NCBI GenBank assembly: GCA_001704765.1
Contig: MBFK01000059.1
Span: forward strand, 288-64,287
Direction of reading: 5' to 3'
Length of the DNA stretch: 64,000 nucleotides
Origin: Sinorhizobium shofinae
GTDB taxonomy: Bacteria; Pseudomonadota; Alphaproteobacteria; Rhizobiales; Rhizobiaceae
A program made the position numbers and the translations under genes. This document shows positions 27,817-37,094 of this stretch, in pieces. Below the pieces are notes generated by a model, which did no database searches, was not told the origin of the DNA, and worked only from the letters and a program-made list of their open reading frames with translations. The stretch's first letter is position 1. Every line of letters starts with the position of its first letter.

Positions 27817-28299
27817 ATGGACATAAGCTCGAACGAGCAGCACCTGTCCGGCAAGCCAACCAACAACGGCACCGGGCCTGCGGGATCGGACCAGTATGCG
27901 CTCGGCGAACAGATAGGCTTTTTCCTTCGCCAGGCCAACCAGCGTCACGTCTCGATCTTCGCCGGACTTATGGCAGAAAAGCTGACGACCACGCAATGGG
28001 CGGCTCTGGTCAAGCTCAAGGAAATGCAGCCCTGTTCCCAGGGCAGCCTCGGACGGGAAACGGCCATGGACATGGCGACGATCAAAGGCGTGGTGGATAG
28101 GCTGGTAAAGCGCAATCTCATCAATACCGCCCCCGATCCGAGCGACGCGCGACGGCTGGTGCTCACGCTGACGCAGGAAGGAATCGCGATCGTCCAACGC
28201 AACCTTTCGGTTGCGCTGGAAATATCGCGGGAAACGCTTAGGCCTCTGAGTACGGCAGAGCAGATGATGTTGATGGAATTGCTCCGGAAGATCAGCTGA
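27817..28299 (+). CDS. MarR-family regulator, paralogue of NicR
   Basis: A 160-residue winged-helix regulator: LTTTQWAALVKLKEMQPCSQGSLGRETAMDMATIKGVVDRLVKRNLI, then the wing DPSDARRLVLTLTQEG, ending in a dimerisation helix LMELLRKIS. The recognition helix and the C-terminal LLRKI end resemble nicR at 6976, so the two genes look paralogous. ATG 27817 follows GAGGAG at ideal distance. Within the importer cluster, 51 bases after the amidase gene. It is the best candidate to bind the repeats at 23023 and 23222. Confidence 0.85.
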   Translation: MDISSNEQHLSGKPTNNGTGPAGSDQYALGEQIGFFLRQANQRHVSIFAGLMAEKLTTTQWAALVKLKEMQPCSQGSLGRETAMDMATIKGVVDRLVKRNLINTAPDPSDARRLVLTLTQEGIAIVQRNLSVALEISRETLRPLSTAEQMMLMELLRKIS

Positions 28300-28327
28300 A
28301 CGCCGAGCTAAATTGCAGGAAATCGTG

Positions 28328-30730
28328 ATGTTCCAGGATGCCAACGTCGCTGTCGCGGATGTTATTGCGGCCATGACCGACGAGGAGAAGATCGATCTTC
28401 TCAGTGGACGGGGGCTTTGGAAGACTGCCTCTATCGCGCACCTGAATATTCCGTCGATCATCATGACGGATGGAACCTACGGCGTGCGCTATTCCACGAC
28501 GCAGATAGACGCGGGTGACGACGACGAAGACAGCTTGCAGCAGTTTCTCGCGATCGTGAACCAGGATGCCGACGACGACACAGGGATGTTCGGCACCACC
28601 CTTCCGGCGACCTGCTTTCCAAACGGCAACCTGATCGGCTGCTCGTGGGATTACGATCTGACCTACCGGATGGGACAAGCCCTGGCCGCGGAGTGCCATC
28701 AAATGGGTGTCCAGCTTCTCCTCGGTCCGGGCATCAACACCCGGCGGACGCCGCTGGCCGGTCGCGCCTACGAATACTACTCCGAGGATCCGGTCATCAA
28801 CGGCGATCTCGCCGCAGCCCTGATAAGCGGCCTGCAGGACAACGGTATCGGCGCCTCGCTGAAGCATTTCGCCTGCAACAATTCCGAAATCGACCGCACC
28901 AACACCAGTTCGGACGTCAGCGAGCGGGCGCTCCGCGAGATCTATCTCGCCGGGTTCGAGCGGGCGATCGCCAGGAGCGCGCCATGGACCGTGATGAGCG
29001 CCTACAATCCCGTCAACGGCGTGCAGGCGGCGGAAAACCACTGGCTTCTCACGCAGGTGTTGCGTCAGGAATGGGGATATGACGGGCTTGTCGTTTCCGA
29101 CTGGCATGCGATCAAGGATCGCCCGGCGTCGCTTGCAGCGGGGACCGAACTGGACATGCCGGAAAGCAAACCACGCAAGGCGCAATTGCTGGCCGCCCTG
29201 AAAACCGGTGAGATCGACCGGCAGGCTGTCGATGCCGCCTGCGGGCGGATGCTCGATTTCGTGCGCAAATGTCTCGCGGCCAGACCTGGCGGTCCGGATG
29301 CAGACCTCGACCGACATCATGCACTTGCGCGCGACATTGCAGCGGAGTCAATCGTTCTCCTGAAGAACGAGAAAGCGGTGCTGCCGCTTGACCCGGCTAC
29401 GATAAGGCGCCTCCTCATCGTCGGTGACGGCGCCGTGAAGCCCCAGATCCAGGGATCCGGGTCGGCAACCACCAATCCTTATCTGGTCGATATCCCGTTG
29501 TCGCAGATCGAAGCACGGGCGGCCGGGCGGTTTGTCCTCGAACACCTGCCCTCGCCCGACGGCACGGCAATGGAAATCGAGGCGCAGGTCGCCCGGATTT
29601 GCGAACGCGCCCGGGACGCTGACGCAGTCATCGTCTTCGCCGAAAACGAAAAGGGGCGCAATGGTGAGGGCAACGACCGCGATACGTTGGATATCGTGGC
29701 CGCGCAGAACGCGGTGACAGCAGCGCTGGCAGGTGTCGCAGACAAGCTCGTCGTCGTGCTCACCATGCCCGATGCCGTCGAGATGCCGTGGCTGGAAACG
29801 GTGCATGCCGCACTTGCCTGCTTCTACCCCGGCCAGGGGGGCGGCGAAGCCATTGCGCGCATTCTCTTTGGAGAACAGAACCCCTGCGGCAAGCTGTCGG
29901 CGACGATGCCCGTCAGGATCGAAGATATCCCCGGCTGGCACAGCTATCCGGGCGAGCACGGCCGTCACCTCTATAGCGAGGGTATTTTCGTCGGCTATCG
30001 CTATTACGATCTCAAGGATATTGCGCCGGCTTTTCCCTTCGGGCATGGCCTGAGCTTTACCACTTTCGGCTACGAGGATCTGGCGATTGACGCCAGCGAG
30101 ATCTCGCCCGGCAGCAGTTGCAACGTCACGCTGACGATCCGCAATACCGGCACGGTGCCTGGAAAGGAGATCGTGCAGATCTATGTGCGGCCCGTTGCAC
30201 CCGGCCTGAAACGGCCCACACGAGAACTCAAGGCTTTTGCGAAGATCGCTCTTCAGCCCGGGGAATCCAGATCGGTGACCTTTTCCATCGCGCCCCGCGA
30301 TTTCCAGTATTTCGATACGTCGCATGGAAACTGGGTCCTGCAGGCGGAGGGATTTGTCATCGAGGCGGCAGCTTCATCGCGGGACATTCGGCTGTCTCAG
30401 CTCGTCCCTTGCCGAAGTGAGCGGCTCCGCCCACCCGCCTTTACCGAGCATTCTCCAACCTCAGCGATCTTGGCCGATGCGGCCGCGGCCGAGACCGTGC
30501 GAGCATTTATTGCGGAGAAGCTTGCCCTTTCCGATGATGAAGCGAGGATCATCACGGAAAAAGTTCGCGGCTCCTTCCTCGGTTTCCATGAGAGCCTCAG
30601 CTGGTTTATCGGCGACAGCATCTCAAGGGAGGACGTTGCACAGCTGCTGTCCGATCTCAACAACGGAAACTGTGGTTCAGGCGCCGGCAGCGACCGGGGC
30701 TTTCACAGGTGCGGTAATTTTGTCGCCTGA
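28328..30730 (+). CDS. GH3 beta-glucosidase-type glycoside hydrolase
   Basis: An 800-residue family 3 enzyme. The N-terminal barrel starts with MTDEEKIDLLSGRGLW and ends near the nucleophile Asp (about 257) in LVVSDWHAI. KHFACNNSEIDR and GPGINTRRTPLAGRAYEYYSEDP are substrate-binding blocks. The second domain (IVLLKNEKAVLPLD, then YPGQGGGEAIARILFGEQNPCGKL) and a fibronectin-like C-terminal domain (NTGTVPGKEIVQIYV...) follow. A further 110-residue helical tail is unusual. No signal peptide, so intracellular. ATG 28328 is preferred because AGGA lies at 28317-28320. It hydrolyses terminal beta-linked sugars, most often glucose or xylose; the true substrate is not known. Confidence 0.9.
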   Translation: MFQDANVAVADVIAAMTDEEKIDLLSGRGLWKTASIAHLNIPSIIMTDGTYGVRYSTTQIDAGDDDEDSLQQFLAIVNQDADDDTGMFGTTLPATCFPNGNLIGCSWDYDLTYRMGQALAAECHQMGVQLLLGPGINTRRTPLAGRAYEYYSEDPVINGDLAAALISGLQDNGIGASLKHFACNNSEIDRTNTSSDVSERALREIYLAGFERAIARSAPWTVMSAYNPVNGVQAAENHWLLTQVLRQEWGYDGLVVSDWHAIKDRPASLAAGTELDMPESKPRKAQLLAALKTGEIDRQAVDAACGRMLDFVRKCLAARPGGPDADLDRHHALARDIAAESIVLLKNEKAVLPLDPATIRRLLIVGDGAVKPQIQGSGSATTNPYLVDIPLSQIEARAAGRFVLEHLPSPDGTAMEIEAQVARICERARDADAVIVFAENEKGRNGEGNDRDTLDIVAAQNAVTAALAGVADKLVVVLTMPDAVEMPWLETVHAALACFYPGQGGGEAIARILFGEQNPCGKLSATMPVRIEDIPGWHSYPGEHGRHLYSEGIFVGYRYYDLKDIAPAFPFGHGLSFTTFGYEDLAIDASEISPGSSCNVTLTIRNTGTVPGKEIVQIYVRPVAPGLKRPTRELKAFAKIALQPGESRSVTFSIAPRDFQYFDTSHGNWVLQAEGFVIEAAASSRDIRLSQLVPCRSERLRPPAFTEHSPTSAILADAAAAETVRAFIAEKLALSDDEARIITEKVRGSFLGFHESLSWFIGDSISREDVAQLLSDLNNGNCGSGAGSDRGFHRCGNFVA

Positions 30731-31554
30731 CTCGCCGGTCTAGTAGCTGCCGACGCCGGCGGACATTTCCGGCTAGCGCCGGGCAGGCCAAGCTCTGATC
30801 TACAGAGCAAGGGGGCAAGTTTTGGGTGCCGATTGACACGCCGAGCCTGACTGGGCCATGCCGCTCGCATCGCCCCCACAAGGCGTTACAGCGCATCCGC
30901 CCAAGTCCGCTTGCCGGCGTATCTGGCGAACATGATTTCGACGTGCGCCCCAAGCGGCTATGGACGACGATCTCGAAGGGGCGCGGACGCGTGATGACGA
31001 ACTGTCGCACGCTTTCGTTCTCGCCCGCACCCTGAGGTTCGGTTACCCTCTTCCGCTTCCGGTAGTGAGTTCGGCGTCCCGGCATCGTGCCCCCCGAAGG
31101 CGAGGGCCACCATCCACCGCCTACCGGCACTCCTGACCCTACTAGTACGCGATCTGCCCGTCCACCATCCGGCCGGTCGACGGGGTAAGCTCGCGCTTCA
31201 GGACTTCGCGCGCCTCGTCGCTGATCACAGCGACGGGAGCCGCGATGGCCACGCGCGCCGCCGAACCGGCAAAGTTGGCGGCAGAGAGCCCTACGCGATC
31301 CGCGAACGTCGCCTGTCCGCCGACCAACGTCTGACCGGCCAAACGACGCCCAGGCATGCCCACGATCTCAGGGCTGTCGGCGAAGGCATTGTGGCCGAGT
31401 GGATCCTTGGTCGCGTGTCGCTTTGCAGTTAATTATGAGAACTGCATTCCAACGATTTCAGATAGTTAGCCTGTCACATAATTTGATGGGGTGGAGCGGC
31501 CTCCCTATGGCATCTAGCATCGTCGTTGTGAGAAAGACGGAAAGGAACCACTCC
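30731..31554. other. 824-base gap with IS debris, no convincing intact gene
   Basis: No intact gene is evident. On the minus strand 31142-31363 gives a 73-residue frame (ending STGRMVDGQIAY) that looks protein-like but is not a family I know. Near 30900-31030 the minus strand reads HVEIMFARYAG in one frame, faintly like IS5-type transposase tails, with stops around it. About 31440-31554 is the left end of an IS110-type element. Confidence 0.4.
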
Positions 31555-31875
31555 ATGAACCAGATTGTGACAATCGGACTCGACCTTGCCAAAAACATCT
31601 TCCAGGTTCACGGCATTGACGCTTGCGGGAAAGTAGTGGTCCGTAAGCCCTTGGGCCGGGGCGAGGTGATGAAATTCTTCGCTGGCCTTCCCCCTTGCCT
31701 CATCGGCATCGAGGCGTGTGCGACGGCTCATCATTGGGGCCGGGAATTGGGCAAGCTCGGCCACACGGTGCGTCTGATGCCACCAGCTTACGTAAAAGCC
31801 TACGTCAAGCGCGGCAAGACCGATGCGGCTGATGCGGAGGCGATCTGCGAGGCAGTAACACGACCAACCATGCGT
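31555..31875 (+). pseudogene. IS110-family transposase, 5' fragment
   Basis: From ATG 31555 the protein begins MNQIVTIGLDLAKNIFQVHG, the RuvC-like DEDD start of IS110 transposases, and continues through CLIGIEACATAHHWGRELGKLGH and KTDAADAEAICEAVTRPTMR, containing three of the four acidic residues. After about residue 107 the similarity stops abruptly and unrelated sequence follows in the same frame. Full-length members have about 340 residues, so this is a truncated, inactive copy that lacks the C-terminal Ser-containing domain. Confidence 0.8.
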
Positions 31876-32619
31876 TCGCGCGGCCTCACTATCGATATGG
31901 ACCAAGTATCGATAGGGATGGCTTTGCGTCGCAAATCGCCGATGTCGGCCGCCCTGGATCAGTGGATTTGCTTGGAAATCCGGGCTTTTAGCCGCTTTTC
32001 AACTTTGTTCAGCGGACTCATCTGCCGGATCGAATGGAAGGGCCCTCGTCCGAGCGGTAGGCGGCAGAGCTTTCCTCAGTCATTTTTCCATCCCAAAGGC
32101 CGCCTGAAACACCAGCGCGATACGTGCTGCCTTCAAAACAACCGAACTCGCGGCATTTCCGCCACAGAAGCCCGCTGGCGCGCGTTAGCCTATGTTCATG
32201 ACCCGACAGTCGTCCACGGCGGTATTTTGAATCTGACGGTCTTCCATTCAGACCATAAAACACGCTTGCAAAGGACCGTTTGTTCGTATCTTCTCCATGT
32301 GGACGGCGCCCTTGCCGGCGGGATTTGATACATCGATAAATGTCGATTCTATCGGCACGTTTCTTGCGATGTGTCGTCGTCATCGACATATCTGTGACCA
32401 TTTGGCCTCAAGAATGGGATTTCCGTATGCCATTCCGACCGGCCCTATAACGATCTACCAGCACTGCGGCCAACATAGGACGTCGAGACGATAACCGTTC
32501 TGAAGGCCTGTATCACCGCGCGCGGTTCTGGTGGACCTTAAGATCTCCGGCGAGCTTATCCCGGTGCTAATCAATTCCATCCCCTTGCTCGAAGCGCAGG
32601 CGAGCTCGGAAAACAGTTG
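31876..32619. other. 744-base gap, likely degraded insertion
   Basis: The IS110 frame stays open to 32328 without recognisable protein content. A minus-strand frame at 32018-32401 (127 codons, Ser/Arg-rich) is also open but lacks any known motif. Base composition is lower in GC than the flanks. I see only mobile-element debris and no confident gene. Confidence 0.35.
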
Positions 32620-33531
32620 TCAGCTGATGCCGCCTGCCTGCGCCAACTCCGCCAGCCGCTCCGTGCAGATCGCCTCGACGAGCCCGTGAAGATGTTCGGT
32701 TCGCTCAAGAAGCCAGCCAAGCGCTTCGTCAGTGATTTCGAAGTGCTTCGAGTAGCGCGCCTTCACATAGGCCTCGTTGAGGATGTTGTACCAGGCGGCA
32801 AAACGGTGCTGGTCGCGCGGCCAAGCCTCGACCAGGCGCTGGTCCCGATCCTCAGCAAGCCCGCGCAAGAATTTGAGATTATGCGAAGGCGGACTGTAAT
32901 TCGTCAGCGTCAGGAGCACGCACGAATAGGCAGCCTCGACTGCTTGATGGAGTTCAAATGCGGCGCGGCGAGGGTTCCCTTTCGCCAGATAGAAGCGGAA
33001 GCCCGCCGTCAAATCGCCGATTTCTGGGAGATGCAGATCAACATGTTCCCTTGCCACCCTGAGCGCGTCGACTGGAGAAAGCCGTTTCGGTTCCGCCAGT
33101 GGCCGGTCGTCGAGCTCGTAGAGAACGATACCCTCGCGCGCGATGTCGACGAAGAAATATTGCCCGTCGGCCAGGAAGTTGTTCACCTCCCGGGCGCCAT
33201 GGGCGATCAGTCCCACCGGGGTCGAGATCCCCTTGTCCCACATCAGCCGGTCCGTCGCCTTGTCCCAGAATTGTGGTTCGGCGAGCTTCTTCGAATTGAC
33301 GATGACAAGGATGTCGTAGTCGGAGCGGTAGCCCTTCAGCGTGTGCGGCTCGTCGACGAAGGTGCCGCGCGCATAGGAGCCGAACAGGATGATCTTCAGG
33401 ATTCGCCCGCGCTTCTTGAAGGCGGCGGCACTGCCCTCGAGCGCATCAGCGAACTCCTCATGGATGATCTCGACGACGCGGGCGAGTTCGCGCTGCTTCT
33501 TCTCCGGCAGATGTTCGAGGCTCGATCTCAT
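32620..33531 (-). CDS. Nucleotidyltransferase (MNT)-HEPN fusion protein
   Basis: A 303-residue protein. Residues 25-140 are a minimal nucleotidyltransferase: LFGSYARGT and SDYDILVIV give the GSx10-50DxD signature. Residues 175-295 form a HEPN domain: PRRAAFELHQAVEAAY, SPPSHNLKFL and LNEAYVKARYSKHFEIT. Separate MNT and HEPN proteins form toxin-antitoxin pairs in which the MNT protein AMPylates a HEPN RNase; here both are in one chain, a known fusion type whose function is open. ATG 33531 is preferred over TTG 33549. It stands alone amid IS debris with no partner gene. Confidence 0.8.
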   Translation of the reverse strand: MRSSLEHLPEKKQRELARVVEIIHEEFADALEGSAAAFKKRGRILKIILFGSYARGTFVDEPHTLKGYRSDYDILVIVNSKKLAEPQFWDKATDRLMWDKGISTPVGLIAHGAREVNNFLADGQYFFVDIAREGIVLYELDDRPLAEPKRLSPVDALRVAREHVDLHLPEIGDLTAGFRFYLAKGNPRRAAFELHQAVEAAYSCVLLTLTNYSPPSHNLKFLRGLAEDRDQRLVEAWPRDQHRFAAWYNILNEAYVKARYSKHFEITDEALGWLLERTEHLHGLVEAICTERLAELAQAGGIS

Positions 33532-33860
33532 GCCCAACCGATAGGACAAAGGCGATTCGCCGTCTACTCCGGGAATTCATTGGACCTGGGGCTTATGCCG
33601 CGCCCCAAGGCCAGAATTCCCCCTGCGCCCGACCTATGGTCATCAAAAATTAGCCCAAACGCCGCTTGCGGAGCCCGGTTTCGCATCGCGTCCCGGTCGT
33701 TGCTTTTCGCTCGCCCGTAGCTTGAAAGCGGGCGATCCCCAAATTGCGGCGAATGCTAATACTCGAAGGGTCCATCAGGTTTACAAAGCGATGAGACAGA
33801 TCGATTCGCAGGCCAAATATGGGTGGTGGGCCTGGAGGGACGCGAACGAAGCGTCAGCCG
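33532..33860. other. 329-base gap, nothing recognised
   Basis: The space between the MNT-HEPN start and the end of the amino acid ABC operon shows no open frame with good codon character, no clear terminator and no repeat that I can support. Confidence 0.4.
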
Positions 33861-34592
33861 TCATTTGACGTCGGATTTCACGAACTGACGCAGTTCCGCC
33901 GTCTGCGGATTGGCGAACAGCGCGGCAGACGGCCCCTGTTCCCAGATCTTTCCCTTGTGCATGAAGATCGTCTGGGTGGCGACGCGCCGGGCAAAGCCCA
34001 TTTCGTGAGTCACGAGGATCATGGTCATGCCGTCGCGGGCGAGCTGCTCCATCACCATCAGCACTTCTTCGGTAAGTTCCGGGTCGAGCGCCGAGGTCAC
34101 CTCATCAAACAGCATGACCTTCGGCCGCATCGCCAGCGAGCGGGCGATGGCGACGCGCTGCTGCTGGCCGCCGGAAAGCTGATCCGGATAGGAATCGAAC
34201 TTTTCCGACAGCCCGACGAGTTGCAGCACTTCGCGAGCCACCTCTCGAGCCTTCGTCTTCTCCACGTCCTTGACGATCCGCGGTGCCAGCATGATATTTT
34301 CGCCGACCGTCAGGTGCGGAAAGAGATTGTAGCTCTGGAAGACGATACCGACGTCGGTGCGAAGCTTGCGAAGCGCCTTTGCGTCTTCCCCGAGGGCGTG
34401 GCCGGCGATCTCGATGCGGCCCGAATTGATCTTCTCCAGGCCGTTCATGCAGCGCAGCAGTGTGCTTTTTCCCGAGCCCGACCGGCCGATCAGCGCAAAG
34501 ACTTCGCCGCGCCCGACCGTCAGCGACACGCCCTTGAGGACTTCGAGAGCACCAAAGCTCTTGTGGACGTTTTCAACGACTACTTCCGGCAT
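33861..34592 (-). CDS. Polar amino acid ABC transporter ATP-binding protein, GlnQ/HisP type
   Basis: A 243-residue ATPase: Walker A GRSGSGKST, Q-loop VFQSYNLFPHLTV, signature LSGGQQQR, Walker B VMLFDEVTSALDP, switch LVTHEMGFARRVA. The DEVTSALDPEL form is typical of the polar amino acid uptake class. ATG 34592 overlaps the end of the upstream permease by 20 bases; the longer frame to 34733 lies inside that permease. Last gene of a four-gene minus-strand operon. Confidence 0.92.
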   Translation of the reverse strand: MPEVVVENVHKSFGALEVLKGVSLTVGRGEVFALIGRSGSGKSTLLRCMNGLEKINSGRIEIAGHALGEDAKALRKLRTDVGIVFQSYNLFPHLTVGENIMLAPRIVKDVEKTKAREVAREVLQLVGLSEKFDSYPDQLSGGQQQRVAIARSLAMRPKVMLFDEVTSALDPELTEEVLMVMEQLARDGMTMILVTHEMGFARRVATQTIFMHKGKIWEQGPSAALFANPQTAELRQFVKSDVK

Positions 34593-35232
34593 GAAGCCTC
34601 CTTTCCAGCAAGCGCGAGAGCTGGGACAATGGGTAACAGACGACGAAATAGAGGGCGGCCACCGCGAGGAAGACGCGGAATGGCTGGAACGTCGCATTGT
34701 TGATGAGCTGGCCGGCCCTCGCCAGTTCGACAAAGCCGATGATCGAGGTGATCGAGGTGTTCTTCACCACCTGGACGGCAAAACCGACTGTCGGCGGCAA
34801 GGAAATGCGCATGGCCTGCGGCAAGATCACATAGCGATACTGCTGCAGCCTGGTCATGGCTAGGGATTCCGACGCCTCCCATTGCTGCTTCGGCACGGCC
34901 TGGATGCAGCCCCGCCAGATTTCGGCAAGATAACCGGATGCGTAGATCGTCATCGAGGCACCGGCGGCAAAGAGCGGCGGCAGCTCGAAGCCGGCGAGGC
35001 TCAGGCCATAATAGGAGAGGAACAGGATCATCAGCACCGGAATGCCCTGGATGATCTGGATATAGCTGGCCGCGGCAATCCGGACCGGCTTCAGCTGCGA
35101 CGTGCGGGCGAGCGCAACGGCGAAGCCCAGAAGACCGCCTCCGATCAGTGCGATCACCGTCAGAAGTATCGTCCATTGCAGCGACAGAAGGAGAAAGCCG
35201 ATTTGGTCGGCACCGAAGGTCTTGAGCGTCAT
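34573..35232 (-). CDS. Amino acid ABC transporter permease 2 (HisM/GlnP type)
   Basis: A 219-residue permease with about five membrane segments (LQWTILLTVIALIGGGLLGFAVAL..., FRVFLAVAALYFVVCYPL). The His/Glu/Gln family motif is IQIIQGIPVLMILFLSYYGL, and the EAA loop is WEASESLAMTRLQQYRYVILPQAMR. Its start forms an ATGA overlap with the upstream permease at 35229-35232. Confidence 0.9.
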   Translation of the reverse strand: MTLKTFGADQIGFLLLSLQWTILLTVIALIGGGLLGFAVALARTSQLKPVRIAAASYIQIIQGIPVLMILFLSYYGLSLAGFELPPLFAAGASMTIYASGYLAEIWRGCIQAVPKQQWEASESLAMTRLQQYRYVILPQAMRISLPPTVGFAVQVVKNTSITSIIGFVELARAGQLINNATFQPFRVFLAVAALYFVVCYPLSQLSRLLERRLHAGSSR

Positions 35233-35933
35233 GCCTGCACCTCCGGCACGGCCGTCATCGTTCGCCGCGCGACGCGGCGCCCGAAAAGCCACATGCCGAT
35301 AAGGGCAAGGGCGGCACGCAGCGCCAACGCCAGCGCGAGATAGATCAGTGTGACGGCAATATAGATCTCGAAAGACCGGTAGGTCTGCGATTCGACGAAG
35401 GCAGCCGAGGCGGCCAGTTCCTGGGTCGAGATGGCAGAGCAGATGCTGGACGCCAGCATCATCAGCACGAACTGGCTGCACAGCGCCGGATAGACCTTGG
35501 CGATCGCCGGTATGATGATGACGTGGCGATAGATCTGGAAGCGGGTGAAACCCAAGGCCTCGCCAGCCTCGATCTGCGACTTGTGGATCGCCTCGATCCC
35601 CGCACGGATGATCTCCGTCGAATAGGCGGCGAGGTTGATCGTCATGCCGATCAGCGCAGCCGTATCGGCGCCGACGCGAAGGCCGAGACCTGGCAAGCCG
35701 AAATAGACGATGAACAGTTGAACCAGGAAGGGCGTGTTGCGGATGATCTCGACATAGGCATCGACGAGAAGCCGGACTGCGCCGCCCCAGATGGAGCGGA
35801 CCGAGGCAAGCACCATGCCGGCGGTGCAGCCAAGCATGATCGACAGCACTGAAATCTTGATCGTCAGCCAGATGCCGCTCAGGATCTGATCCTGATATTG
35901 GGCCAGCACGCCGAACTGAAATGTGTAGGACAT
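35229..35933 (-). CDS. Amino acid ABC transporter permease 1
   Basis: A 234-residue partner permease with the family block VEIIRNTPFLVQLFIVYFGLPGLG and EAA loop IEAGEALGFTRFQIYRHVIIIPAI. Segments such as IWLTIKISVLSIMLGCTAGMVLA cross the membrane. Starts 64 bases after the binding-protein gene; both are under the same control region as the LacI regulator. Confidence 0.9.
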   Translation of the reverse strand: MSYTFQFGVLAQYQDQILSGIWLTIKISVLSIMLGCTAGMVLASVRSIWGGAVRLLVDAYVEIIRNTPFLVQLFIVYFGLPGLGLRVGADTAALIGMTINLAAYSTEIIRAGIEAIHKSQIEAGEALGFTRFQIYRHVIIIPAIAKVYPALCSQFVLMMLASSICSAISTQELAASAAFVESQTYRSFEIYIAVTLIYLALALALRAALALIGMWLFGRRVARRTMTAVPEVQA

Positions 35934-35997
35934 GAAGACTCCGTCGACGTTGGGGGATCCGCCGGAGGAATCGCCGGCGGATCTTGAAGAGACGCGA

Positions 35998-36801
35998 TCA
36001 GAACGTCGGAAGCGTCGGCATCGGGCGGCCGGTCCACTTCGTCGCGATCTTGTCGAGATCGCCGGAGATCTTCATCAGGTAGATGGCGGTGTTGAGCCAC
36101 TGCCGGATTTCGAAGTCCTCCATCCGCGTCGCCATCGAATTGCCCTGCTGGAAGAAGGTGAAGCCGACCTGCAAGCCGGCATCCGGGCGCTGCTTGATGA
36201 TCGCCTCGCCGACCGTCGAGGGCAGCGCGACCGCATTAACCTGGCCGGCGATCAGCGCCTGCGCGCTGGTGGAGTCGTCCTCGTAAACGACGATTTCCAG
36301 GCCGGGAACCGCCGCCTTGCGCAGCGCCGTCTCCTGCGACGAGCCGCGGTTCACGGCAACGCGCTTGCCTTCGAGATCGGCAAGCTTGGCAAATTTCTGG
36401 TCGGGACCGGAGATGATGTCCATGTTGAAAGCGCTGTAGGGCTGGGTGAACATCACCGTCTTGGCGCGCTCCCCGGTCGGCGCCAGTGTGGCGACGAGAA
36501 AATCGACCTTGCCGGTCTGCAAAGCGGGAATACGGGCCGGCGGCGTCAGCGGCACAAGCTCGACCGGCAGCGACAGATAGCCGGCAATTAGGTTGGCCAC
36601 GTCGACGTCGTAGCCGGTCGGATTACCCTGCTCGTCGACCATTCCCATTGGCGGCGCGCCGGTCAGGACGCCGATGCGGACGGTACCGCGCGAGATGATG
36701 TCGTTCAGCGTGGCGGCCTGCGCCTCCACAGCCGAAGCGAGACCGGCTGCAGCAATTCCAATGGCTGCCACCACTGTGCGCATAAAGCTTGAGATCGTCA
36801 T
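35998..36801 (-). CDS. Amino acid ABC transporter substrate-binding protein (SBP_bac_3)
   Basis: A 267-residue periplasmic protein. Residues 1-29 are a Sec signal peptide (VVAAIGIAAAGLASAVEAQA). The mature part shows the family signature LNDIISRGTVRIGVLTGAPPMGMVDEQGNPTGYDVDVANLIAG (in parts), then LVATLAPTGERAKTVMFTQPY and LEGKRVAVNRGSSQETAL. Family members bind polar amino acids or opines. It is the first gene of the operon; an A/G-rich GGAGGAGAAAC ribosome site precedes it. Control by a LacI protein instead of an amino-acid regulator hints at a sugar-linked amino acid as ligand (inference). Confidence 0.9.
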   Translation of the reverse strand: MTISSFMRTVVAAIGIAAAGLASAVEAQAATLNDIISRGTVRIGVLTGAPPMGMVDEQGNPTGYDVDVANLIAGYLSLPVELVPLTPPARIPALQTGKVDFLVATLAPTGERAKTVMFTQPYSAFNMDIISGPDQKFAKLADLEGKRVAVNRGSSQETALRKAAVPGLEIVVYEDDSTSAQALIAGQVNAVALPSTVGEAIIKQRPDAGLQVGFTFFQQGNSMATRMEDFEIRQWLNTAIYLMKISGDLDKIATKWTGRPMPTLPTF

Positions 36802-37008
36802 AGTTTCTCCTCCACTTGGTAGATGGTCATTTCCGGACTTCGCCCAACTCCTCGCGGGCTTACGAAGGCCGAGCCTCGCCGTGATACCCTTCGCGCCGCC
36901 TGCACTCGCCGGTCGTAGCGGCGCGTTCTCGCCGCGACCGCCAAGGCGCCCGCCCGCAAGTCAAATCGCTCTTCCATTCAGCGGCTATTCACTTGAAACG
37001 AGCCGAAG

Positions 37009-37042
37009 GTTATCGTTAACTTAGCCGATGTTATCGATAACA
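37009..37042. promoter_or_regulatory. Tandem LacI-type operators between regulator and amino acid operon
   Basis: GTTATCGTTAAC (37009-37020) and the perfect palindrome TGTTATCGATAACA (37029-37042) are 20 bases apart, about two helical turns centre to centre. They lie in the 293-base divergent gap before the LacI gene. Central CG and symmetrical arms are typical of LacI/GalR sites. The same sequence recurs at 41913. Confidence 0.7.
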
Positions 37043-37094
37043 ACTCGGCTCGTCAATCCATGAAGCAGCGTTTGGCGGGGAAAAGGAGAACGCG

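Noticed and set aside
30890-31030. Minus-strand HVEIMFARYAG string resembling IS5-type transposase
   Set aside because: Only a few residues match, the conserved continuation is absent, and stops interrupt the frame; reported only as debris.
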